From JBBQBQ01 sp038317685 (GTDB taxonomy: Bacteria > Desulfobacterota > Desulfuromonadia > Desulfuromonadales > DDH964), in assembly GCA_038317685.1 (NCBI GenBank), contig JBBQBQ010000030.1, forward strand, positions 1-21,394: a stretch of DNA of 21,394 bases. The letters are read 5' to 3'. How positions within the stretch are numbered: position 1 is the first letter of the stretch; every line of letters begins with the position of its first letter. The position numbers and the translations under genes were made by a program. This document shows positions 14,570 to 21,313 of this stretch, piece by piece. The notes below the pieces were generated by a model. The model saw only the letters and a list, made by a program, of their open reading frames with translations, was not told the DNA's origin and searched no databases.

Positions 14570-15991
14570 ATGAGTATAAGACGTAGCTTCAGCAGTGAGG
14601 AACTGGATAAACTTATTCAGGAAAAAACCAATGACAGGCTGCACGCAATTCTCGATTCCATGTTCGAAAGTGCCGCAATCGCTGACAGTAATGGGGTACT
14701 GCTGCGCGTCAGTGACTCCTTTAAGGACTTTTATGGTTTGAACCCCGAAGATGCAATCGGCGAGAATGTTTTCGATCTGGAAAAGAGGAAATTTTTTTCT
14801 CCATCCGTGATCGCCAGGGTGATAAAAACAAAAAAAATTACTACTTTGACGATGAAAACAAAATCCAAGGGTTTCGTTGTTGTAACCGGAGTACCTGTTT
14901 ATGATTCTGATGGAAAATTCGAAGGAGTTGTCAGTTTCTTGCGTGATATCAACGAATATGTGAATCTAAAGGAGCAGTACGATATTCTAGAAGACAGAGT
15001 CAAACATTATTCCGCAGAAATCGAAGAGCTCAGAGAGAAAGAGCTAATTTCTGGAGCTATCATCACGAAAAGCACCTTAATCAAGAGATGTTTTTCCTTG
15101 GCACTCAAAGTTGCAAAAGTGGATACCAGTCTGATGATCACCGGAGAGTCAGGCGTCGGAAAAAGCCTGATCGCCCGAGAGGTCCACAAGAAGAGCCATC
15201 GTCATAACGGGCCCTTTATCGAGATTAACTGCGGTGCGATACCTGAGAGCCTGATCGAATCAGAATTATTCGGTTATACGCAAGGGGCCTTTACTGGCGC
15301 ACACAAAAGCGGCAAGCTCGGCTTGATTGAAATGGCTCACGGCGGGACACTGTTTCTCGATGAAATCGGCGAACTGGCATTCCCCCTGCAAGTAAAATTT
15401 TTGAGTGTGCTCCAAGAGAAGAAATTGACTCGCCTGGGAGATACCATGGAGAGGCATGTCGATTTCCGGCTGATCGCCGCAACCAACAGGGATATTGAGG
15501 CTCAGGTGAAATCAGGTAAATTTCGCAGTGACCTGTATTACCGAATCAATGTTGTTCCCATTCACATACCTCCTTTACGTGAGCGGCCAGAAGATATTTT
15601 ACCCCTGGTTCTGCATGCGCTAGAGACAGCGAACAAGGCGTATAAGATGGATGTCCGCCTCTCCAGCGGCGCTATCGAGTGCCTGCTAGCCTATAGCTGG
15701 CCGGGCAATGTCCGAGAAGTGCAAAATATGATGGAGCGCTTGGTGGTAACCACCGGTTCAGGACTGATACAGAGGAGTGCCATCCCGCTTTCCATATCGC
15801 CGATGGCGCATGCTGCCTGGGACGAAAAAATGTCCCTTAAACAATCGCTGGAAGCCACCGAAAAAAGCATAATTCTTGAAACATACCGAATACATGGGTC
15901 TTCTGTGGCAGTCGCCAGGACGCTTGGCGTTGGCCAAACAACCGCCGCAAGAAAATTACGCAAATACCTGCCTGGATATTCAATTGGGTAG
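14570..15991 (+). CDS. PAS-domain sigma-54-dependent transcriptional activator (AAA+, Fis-type HTH)
   Basis: 473 residues, cytoplasmic, with ATG 14570 preceded by AAAGGGA. Residues about 26-133 form a PAS sensor (LDSMFESAAIADSNGVLLR, then a C-terminal strand FEGVVSFLRDI). A short coiled coil follows (about 134-160). The AAA+ domain has Walker A GESGVGKS (192-199), the sigma-54 contact loop GAFTGA (239-244), Walker B GTLFLDEIGE (D264, E265), and FRSDLYYRINVVPI..PPLRERPEDI. The C-terminal HTH is SSVAVARTLGVGQTTAARKL. It has no receiver domain, so it probably senses a ligand through PAS. It likely activates the sigma-54 promoter at 16468 and perhaps the divergent hydrolase gene. Confidence 0.93.
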   Translation: MSIRRSFSSEELDKLIQEKTNDRLHAILDSMFESAAIADSNGVLLRVSDSFKDFYGLNPEDAIGENVFDLEKRKFFSPSVIARVIKTKKITTLTMKTKSKGFVVVTGVPVYDSDGKFEGVVSFLRDINEYVNLKEQYDILEDRVKHYSAEIEELREKELISGAIITKSTLIKRCFSLALKVAKVDTSLMITGESGVGKSLIAREVHKKSHRHNGPFIEINCGAIPESLIESELFGYTQGAFTGAHKSGKLGLIEMAHGGTLFLDEIGELAFPLQVKFLSVLQEKKLTRLGDTMERHVDFRLIAATNRDIEAQVKSGKFRSDLYYRINVVPIHIPPLRERPEDILPLVLHALETANKAYKMDVRLSSGAIECLLAYSWPGNVREVQNMMERLVVTTGSGLIQRSAIPLSISPMAHAAWDEKMSLKQSLEATEKSIILETYRIHGSSVAVARTLGVGQTTAARKLRKYLPGYSIG

Positions 15992-16079
15992 GGACGAGAA
16001 ACCAACTTGGAGTAATTATTGCGCGACGTCTGTGCTAAACAGCACTCCTAGTGTCATGTGCGGTTAATTCTTCCCTTGC

Positions 16080-16182
16080 AATTCTGGTTCTTTTGGCCCC
16101 TGGCTGGGTTGCGGCTCCTCGTCTTAGGCCCTGGTGGGCCTGGGTCGCCGCGCCTTGCCAGGAACCAAAATCTCTCAGAATT
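16080..16182. repeat. 103-nt nested imperfect palindrome
   Basis: Successive paired blocks converge on one centre: AATTCTG / CAGAATT (16080-16086 / 16176-16182), TTTTGG / CCAAAA (16091-16096 / 16165-16170), CCTGGC / GCCAGG (16099-16104 / 16157-16162), GCGGC / GCCGC (16111-16115 / 16147-16151), and AGGCCC-TGGT-GGGCCT (16126-16141). No T tract follows. It is 88 nt beyond the activator stop. It could be a long hairpin that ends or protects the activator mRNA, or a mobile palindromic repeat. Confidence 0.75.
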
Positions 16183-16184
16183 CC

Positions 16185-16202
16185 TGCGGTGAACTCACCG
16201 CA
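16185..16202. promoter_or_regulatory. Perfect 18-nt palindrome, possible activator binding site
   Basis: TGCGGTGA-AC-TCACCGCA: 8-bp arms with a 2-nt centre, immediately after the large palindrome and about 265 nt upstream of the sigma-54 promoter. The form suits a dimeric HTH protein such as the neighbouring activator. The distance is longer than the usual 80-200 nt. Confidence 0.4.
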
Positions 16203-16467
16203 CGGGACACTAGTCTTCTTTGGCTAGACCTAGTCACATTCGATTAATCTTAATCAGAGTGAGGCAAGAAAAATACTATATCCGACTGGCCCGCCTGACA
16301 GTTACAGGTCGTTGCCGAGCGGCGACAACAGAGCTTCGTATATATTGAGACTTATTTTTTATTTCAACATCTTAGCGGAGATATGAGGCTCGGTCGGCAG
16401 CAAAAAACCGGCCCTCCGCCGCGAAACTCCCTCTATTCCCCTCCCGCAAAATAATCTCAATTGGCGT

Positions 16468-16483
16468 TGGCATCATCGTTGCT
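16468..16483 (+). promoter_or_regulatory. Sigma-54 (RpoN) promoter for the M20-liv operon
   Basis: TGGCAT-N5-TTGCT, with GG and GC exactly 10 nt apart, against the consensus TGGCAC-N5-TTGCW (one mismatch). The predicted start is near 16493, leaving a leader of about 335 nt before the M20 gene. A PAS/sigma-54 activator is encoded next door on the same strand, which supports the call. Confidence 0.8.
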
Positions 16484-16581
16484 ACAACATCGTTTGGTAA
16501 ACAGCAAGGCCTTCCCTTTCCACGATTCCTCCACAAAAAAAGCTAACTGGGGTCCATCCGGAAACCCCGGGACCGATGCAA

Positions 16582-16721
16582 TTTCCGATTTGGAAACGAG
16601 GAGTTTTTCGTCGTGGCAAGGAAATCAAGGACTTGCGCGGAGGCGTACATCGGTACGCCGCACCAGCAAGGCTGCAGATTGACGCAGCCACGACAGAAAA
16701 TGACCGTTTCCGGATGGAAAC
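16582..16721. repeat. Folded element of about 140 nt with inverted ends, inside the sigma-54 leader
   Basis: The outer arms pair at GGAAACG / CGTTTCC (16592-16598 / 16705-16711), then TTTTCGTCGTGGC with GCCACGAC-A-GAAAA using one bulge (16605-16617 / 16687-16700). Inside, CTTGC / GCAAG (16632-16636 / 16666-16670) encloses GGCGTAC-ATCG-GTACGCC (16642-16659). GCTGC / GCAGC (16671-16675 / 16684-16688) can form a second, partly competing branch. Each outer end is itself a small hairpin (TTTCC..GGAAA; GTTTCC-GGAT-GGAAAC). The layout looks like a dispersed intergenic repeat or a structured leader RNA rather than chance. Confidence 0.7.
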
Positions 16722-16785
16722 TAACTGTTTATGGTAAAAAATCCTGCTGGATAATGGCCTCTCAATAATATGCCTTCTGGCAAGA

Positions 16786-16799
16786 GGCACTGCAGTGCC
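16786..16799. promoter_or_regulatory. 14-nt palindrome competing with an upstream hairpin before the M20 gene
   Basis: GGCACTGCAGTGCC is a perfect palindrome. Its first bases also form the 3' arm of GCCTCT / AGAGGC (16757-16762 / 16783-16788), so the two hairpins exclude each other. They end about 15 nt before the ribosome site AGAGGAGA. This could modulate translation or be an operator; no direct evidence decides. Confidence 0.35.
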
Positions 16800-16829
16800 A
16801 ACTACTCATGAATCAGAGGAGATAATATC

Positions 16830-18098
16830 GTGATTGAAACACGTGAGAACAAAGTGTTACAGACGATTGACAGCCTTGCCGAGAATATCATCGACCTCTC
16901 ATGTCGCCTTATCGCAGAGCCCAGCGTCTTGGGAAACGAAGCATCTGTACTGGGTGTGATGGAGAAGGAGTTTAGGAATCTTGGCCTCTCGCCACAAAGG
17001 GTCGCCATTGACCCCGCTGAGCTATCCCAACATCCTGAATTTGCTCCGGTCCCGTGGGATTATGCCGGCAGGTATAATGTTGTCGCGGTCAGGCCCGCAG
17101 ATAGCGAGGGTGGACAGAGCGCTCTATTCAACGGGCACTTGGACGTCGTCAGTCCGGAACCTCTTCGCTTGTGGTCAAGAGATCCGTTTATGCCCCATAT
17201 CGAAAATGGGTGGCTTTACGGCCGGGGCAGTGGCGATATGAAAGCTGGTGTCGCGGCCATGACCTATGCGCTCAAGGGGATTGAAGTGGCTGGATTTGGT
17301 TTGGCCGCCCCGGTTACGCTAGAGACTGTGATTGAGGAAGAGTGTTCCGGCAATGGTGCCCTTGCCGCCCGGGTCAAGGGCTTCAATGCCGAGGCCGTCT
17401 TGATCCCAGAGCCATTTGGACCGACCATTCTGACCGCACAGGTAGGCGTCTGCTGGTTTAAGGTCTCCCTGTCCGGGGTACCAGCTCATGTCCTGAGTAC
17501 CCAGAGCGGGGTTAACGCTATTGAAAAATGCTTCGACATGATCAAGGCGCTCAGGGAACTGGAAGCCGAACTGAACCTCATTCATAATCCCGCATTCTTC
17601 GGTAACTATCACCCGGTGAATTTAAATGTGGGGGTCATCTCCGGCGGAGACTGGCCCTCGACAGTTGCGGCAGATGCCGAGGTGAAGTGCCGGCTGGCAT
17701 TTATGCCTGGGATGACTTTCAGCGACATCAAAAAGCGCATCGAGCAAGTCATCTCCGACGCTGCAGGCAGGGACGAATGGCTGAGGGACAACCCGCCTAA
17801 AGTTGAGTTTTACGGCTTCCGCTCTGATGGGCACCAGATCACCACGGAGCCCCCGGCATTTCTTCTGTTGAGCGATTGTCATCAAGATCTGAGTGGGAAA
17901 CCGGCCGTAAAACACGCATCTACCGGAACGACCGACTTGCGCTCATTCGTTCATTGCAGCAAGGCCCAGGCGACCTGTTTCGGTCCTGTTGCTGTCAATA
18001 TCCACGCGGGAGATGAAAGAGTAAATATCGAAAGCGTAATCCACACGGCCAAGGTCTATGCCCTGTTTTTGGCAAGGTGGTGTAAGTTGGTCGAATAA
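16830..18098 (+). CDS. M20-family metallo-deacylase (ArgE/DapE/YlmB-like)
   Basis: 422 residues. The start is GTG 16830 with AGAGGAGA about 8 nt upstream. Metal and catalytic residues are seen: H103 and D105 in NGHLDVV, bridging D136 in GRGSGDMKAG, E170-E171 in VIEEECSGNG, E194 in LIPEPFG and H392 in VNIHAGDE, with GTTDLRSF before it. The long N-terminal insert around FAPVPWDYAGRYNVVAV resembles ArgE/DapE-family deacylases, including the YlmB type. It removes an N-acyl (or N-formyl) group from an amino compound in the cytoplasm. First gene after the sigma-54 promoter and followed by livKHM, so its substrate is probably what the transporter imports. Exact specificity is unknown. Confidence 0.88.
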   Translation: MIETRENKVLQTIDSLAENIIDLSCRLIAEPSVLGNEASVLGVMEKEFRNLGLSPQRVAIDPAELSQHPEFAPVPWDYAGRYNVVAVRPADSEGGQSALFNGHLDVVSPEPLRLWSRDPFMPHIENGWLYGRGSGDMKAGVAAMTYALKGIEVAGFGLAAPVTLETVIEEECSGNGALAARVKGFNAEAVLIPEPFGPTILTAQVGVCWFKVSLSGVPAHVLSTQSGVNAIEKCFDMIKALRELEAELNLIHNPAFFGNYHPVNLNVGVISGGDWPSTVAADAEVKCRLAFMPGMTFSDIKKRIEQVISDAAGRDEWLRDNPPKVEFYGFRSDGHQITTEPPAFLLLSDCHQDLSGKPAVKHASTGTTDLRSFVHCSKAQATCFGPVAVNIHAGDERVNIESVIHTAKVYALFLARWCKLVE

Positions 18099-18195
18099 CC
18101 ATCAACATTACTGTTGGTCCGACTAAAGGTTCCTCATCACTGGCCGTCAGTGGTTGGTAGCCGGGAGAGCAACATTAATTTCAGAGGAGGTTCTC

Positions 18196-19422
18196 ATGCA
18201 ACAGAGAGCAACGAAGGCGTGTTTCATTTTCCTGATCCTGAGCTTATATCTTCTGATCGGCCCAGCCTGGTCGGCAGAGCCGATCAAGATTGGCATCCTC
18301 GGACCGTTCTCCGGTTCCTTGGCTCACAACGCTGAAGAGATGAAAAATGGCATGCTGTTGGCCCTTGACGAGATCAATAGCGCAGGCGGAATTAATGGCC
18401 GAGAGGTGGAATTGATTTACGGAGATACCTCTTGTAAACCAGCCGAAGGCATGGCCGCAGCAAAAAAACTCCTTACCCGTAATGAGGTGCTGGCTCTGGG
18501 CGGCGGTTACTGCAGCTCGGTCAATATTGCAACAAGTTCAGTTGCCCAGCAGGAGAAAACTCCCAACGTTGTTGCTATTGCAATAAGCCCGACCATTACC
18601 GAGGTCGGGAATTCGTATGTATTTCGCAGTTGTCCCAACAGTCCTCAGGTGCTGGATGGCATGAATGCCTGGATTGCCGAAGTAAAAAAGCCAAAAAAAG
18701 TCGCCTTCTTGATGGAAAACTCTGACTACGGACGTGATGCTGAAAAAATTTGGATGGCGGTAAGTAAGCGGGTAGGAGCAGAAGTTCTGGCGAATCTGTA
18801 TTTTCAGATCGGTGCCACTGATTTCACCACGGAAATCAGCAAGCTTAAGGAGCTTGCCCCCGAAGTTGTTTTCCATATCGCGTCGACCACAGAAGCCGCA
18901 TTAGTTCAGAAGCAGTCGAAGGAATTGGGTTTCGTCACCCAATGGGTGAGTGCCGGAGGCCAATTTACGCAGGCCTTCTTCGAGATGACAAAGAGTATGT
19001 GTGAATATGGCATGGGTGCGACTGCGGATCCCAATCTGATGCTGAAAAACCCAGAAGCCGTTAAATTTGTTGAGAATTACAAGAAAAAGTTTAAGGACGC
19101 CCGGCCAGGTTTGTTTGGTTCCCAGGGATATGACAATTTGAAAGTTATTGCAAATGCGATCCAACGCGCTGGGACTCTCTCTGGCAACCTGCAAGCCGAT
19201 CGTGAAAAAGTGCGCAATGCCCTAATAAGTACAGACCTTGAACTCAGTCAGGGGCGGATTCGTTTCGATGAAAAAGGTCAACTTACAAACACATTTGTGC
19301 CGGTTGTACAAATTAGCACCGATGATCGTTGTGAACCCAAGCTGTTTGTTGTCTACCCTCTAAACATCGCAACAAAAGCTTATGAGTCTCCAATTCCTTG
19401 GGACAAGCGAAAGTGCAAATAA
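18196..19422 (+). CDS. livK: ABC transporter periplasmic binding protein, LivK (branched-chain amino acid / amide) family
   Basis: 408 residues from ATG 18196, with AGAGGAGG 5 nt upstream. A longer frame from 18154 has no site and spoils the signal peptide. Signal: basic start, hydrophobic FIFLILSLYLLIG, cleavage after AWSA (about residue 27). The mature protein starts EPIKIGILGPFSGSLA, the periplasmic-binding-protein type I opening, with GGINGREVELIYGDTSCKP and ENSDYGRDA. The family binds branched-chain amino acids, but also amides, urea, short-chain acids and aromatic compounds. In this neighbourhood an N-acyl or N-carbamoyl compound is plausible. It is 97 nt after the M20 gene, probably on the same transcript, and is followed by a 16-bp hairpin. 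Confidence 0.9.
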   Translation: MQQRATKACFIFLILSLYLLIGPAWSAEPIKIGILGPFSGSLAHNAEEMKNGMLLALDEINSAGGINGREVELIYGDTSCKPAEGMAAAKKLLTRNEVLALGGGYCSSVNIATSSVAQQEKTPNVVAIAISPTITEVGNSYVFRSCPNSPQVLDGMNAWIAEVKKPKKVAFLMENSDYGRDAEKIWMAVSKRVGAEVLANLYFQIGATDFTTEISKLKELAPEVVFHIASTTEAALVQKQSKELGFVTQWVSAGGQFTQAFFEMTKSMCEYGMGATADPNLMLKNPEAVKFVENYKKKFKDARPGLFGSQGYDNLKVIANAIQRAGTLSGNLQADREKVRNALISTDLELSQGRIRFDEKGQLTNTFVPVVQISTDDRCEPKLFVVYPLNIATKAYESPIPWDKRKCK

Positions 19423-19440
19423 TTTGACCCAGATATTTTA

Positions 19441-19480
19441 GGTCTGAGCAGGGCACGGGTCAATGTGCCCTGCTCAGACC
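19441..19480. repeat. Perfect 16-bp hairpin between livK and livH
   Basis: GGTCTGAGCAGGGCAC / GTGCCCTGCTCAGACC (19441-19456 / 19465-19480) around an 8-nt loop, 18 nt after the livK stop. No T tract follows. Such hairpins behind binding-protein genes commonly protect the upstream mRNA and lower expression of the permease genes; it may also terminate partially. Confidence 0.85.
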
Positions 19481-19514
19481 GTGCGCTACCCAGAACTGTT
19501 CTGCCGGAGCATTC

Positions 19515-20393
19515 ATGGACTCACTTTTTCTTCAGCAAATCACTAATGGTTTGATAATCGGTGGCGTGTATAGCCTTATTGCCATTGGCCTTACAATGAT
19601 CTTTGGGGTGATGCGGATCAGTAACTTCGCCCACGGTGATTTCTCCATGGTAGGCGCTTATGTTGCCGTATTTATCGTGGCTTGCATACCCGGTTGGTTC
19701 GGTTTCGTCAGTTCCATTCTTGGTGCAATGGTTATAGTCGGAATGCTCGGGATGTTTCTGGAACGAAGCACCTTCAGACCGCTTCTGTCCCGACGGACAG
19801 ACATTGACATCATCCTGGTTTCTATCGGGCTGTCAATTGTAATGGAAAACTTGGCACAGTTGTTTTTTGGCTCAACCCCTCGCATGGTCCGGGACCCATT
19901 TCACGGGATCACCGTTGATCTCGGTTTTGCCTCGGCGAGCCTGTTACGTTTGGTATGCCTTGCGGCCTCGGTGGCAATCATCATCTTCTTGCAGATTTAT
20001 TTGAACAAGTCTCGCAATGGGGTCGCAATTCGAGCAACAGCACAAAACCAAAAGGCAGCCTTGCTGATGGGAATTGATATCAATAAGGTTTACCGTCTAA
20101 CGTTTGTCTTAGGTTCAGCTCTCGCTGGGATGGGTGGTGTTTTATACGGAACCCTGTTCGCAATAGCCCCCAACATGGGTGTGATGCCCACCTTGAAAGC
20201 GTTCATTGTGACTATTCTTGGCGGAATGGGCAATATTCGTGGCGCCATTTTCAGCGGGTTCATTCTTGGGGTAGCTGAAGCGTTAGGAGGAAGCTACATT
20301 TCCATGGATTATAAAGATTCAATTGGGTTCATTATTATCATTATCGTTCTTTTGATTACTCCCAACGGCCTATTCGGACGGAGGGGAGCATGA
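19515..20393 (+). CDS. livH: ABC transporter inner-membrane permease LivH
   Basis: 292 residues, standard LivH length. ATG 19515 has GGAG a few nt upstream. It opens with the family signature LIIGGVYSLIAIGLTMIFGVMRISNFAHGDF and has about eight membrane segments. The EAA-like region GMGNIRGAIFSGFILGVAEALGG is near the C-terminus. It forms half of the membrane channel with LivM for LivK-bound substrate. It overlaps livM by 4 nt (ATGA). Confidence 0.94.
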   Translation: MDSLFLQQITNGLIIGGVYSLIAIGLTMIFGVMRISNFAHGDFSMVGAYVAVFIVACIPGWFGFVSSILGAMVIVGMLGMFLERSTFRPLLSRRTDIDIILVSIGLSIVMENLAQLFFGSTPRMVRDPFHGITVDLGFASASLLRLVCLAASVAIIIFLQIYLNKSRNGVAIRATAQNQKAALLMGIDINKVYRLTFVLGSALAGMGGVLYGTLFAIAPNMGVMPTLKAFIVTILGGMGNIRGAIFSGFILGVAEALGGSYISMDYKDSIGFIIIIIVLLITPNGLFGRRGA

Positions 20394-21295
20394 ACAATAA
20401 AGTAATTAAAAGGTTGGTGATAGGGATAGGTGTGGTTGCGAGTGCCGCCATGCCACTTGTTGTCAATGATCGATATTTCCAACACTTGTTAGTAACTGCC
20501 TTGATCTTCGTCATATTTTCTTCAAGTTGGAATCTTCTCGCCGGATACACGGGACTGCTTAACCTTGGCCATGCTGCATTTTTCGGGATTGGTGGTTATA
20601 CCTCTGCGTTGTTGGCAATCCATCTTGGGGTTCCGGCGTGGTTAGGATTACTTTTTGGTGCTTTGCTTTCAGCATTTGCCGGGTTTCTACTTGGGATACC
20701 ATCTTTGAGGTTAAGCGGTCCGTACCTCGCAATTACGACCATTGGTTTTGCTGAGATACTGCGTATGGTTGCTATGAACTGGGTTGATTTGACCCGTGGT
20801 TCACTAGGGCTATATGGAATCCCACCCCTGGAGGGTTTTCTGGGGATCGAATTCACGTCTGAATTTTCGTATTACTATGTGTGCCTTATCGCTGCGGCAT
20901 TGACTCTCTTGTGTTTCTGGCGTTTGACACATTCCGAGTTTGGTTTAACACTGAAATCGATGCGCGATGATGAGGCTGGTGCTTCCAGTATCGGTATAGA
21001 TGTCAACCGATACAAATTATGCGTTTTTACCATCAGTGCTTTTTTTGGTGGCTTGGCGGGCGCGCTGTTCGCTCATTACCAACGCTTGCTCAGCCCAGAC
21101 ATCATGTCGCTCAACGAAACCTTCTCAGTACTGGCGATGGCGATGATCGGTGGGCTTGGAACTCTTGGCGGCCCTGTGATCGGTGCCATTTTCCTGACCT
21201 TTTTCTCCGAAGGACTTCGCTTCATTGAGGATCTGATCCATTTTGATATAAGGAGAGCTGGCACCGATGTTCGGACAGGTCGGCAGCGGGAATAA
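20390..21295 (+). CDS. livM: ABC transporter inner-membrane permease LivM, C-terminus truncated and replaced by IS-derived codons
   Basis: 301 residues. ATG 20390 overlaps the livH stop. LivM signatures are present: NLLAGYTGLLNLGHAAFFGIGGYTSALL, SLRLSGPYLAITTIGFAEI, the EAA-loop area AGALFAHYQRLLSPDIMSL and GGLGTLGGPVIGAIFLTFFSE. Family members continue from the LLRF-like stretch into one more hydrophobic segment ending near RPQGL. Here the frame instead runs IEDLIHFDIRR into a hydrophilic tail AGTDVRTGRQRE and stops. The tail lies in DNA that belongs to an insertion sequence by context. I therefore read this as a livM cut near 21258 by an IS insertion. The last helix is missing, so transport may be lost. 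Confidence 0.82.
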   Translation: MNNKVIKRLVIGIGVVASAAMPLVVNDRYFQHLLVTALIFVIFSSSWNLLAGYTGLLNLGHAAFFGIGGYTSALLAIHLGVPAWLGLLFGALLSAFAGFLLGIPSLRLSGPYLAITTIGFAEILRMVAMNWVDLTRGSLGLYGIPPLEGFLGIEFTSEFSYYYVCLIAAALTLLCFWRLTHSEFGLTLKSMRDDEAGASSIGIDVNRYKLCVFTISAFFGGLAGALFAHYQRLLSPDIMSLNETFSVLAMAMIGGLGTLGGPVIGAIFLTFFSEGLRFIEDLIHFDIRRAGTDVRTGRQRE

Positions 21296-21313
21296 GGTGG
21301 AAAGCCTTCATGA

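Larger units (their letters stand above)
15992..16829. other. 838-nt structured non-coding region between activator and M20/liv operon
   Basis: No supported gene; frames here are short and lack ribosome sites. It holds, in order, a 103-nt nested palindrome (16080-16182), an 18-nt perfect palindrome (16185-16202), a sigma-54 promoter (16468-16483), a 140-nt folded element (16582-16721) and a 14-nt palindrome (16786-16799) just before the next ribosome site. The stretch 16210-16460 is AT-rich and shows nothing specific beyond that. Confidence 0.7.

Noticed and set aside
16447..16461. CCCGCAAAATAA as a degenerate copy of the tRNA-fMet 3' end (attachment site)
   Set aside because: Similarity to the tRNA 3' end is only a few bases and gapped; not enough for an att site.
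16461..16682. Plus-strand 73-codon frame in the 838-nt gap
   Set aside because: It overlaps the sigma-54 promoter and the folded element, has no ribosome site, and its codon use is not gene-like.
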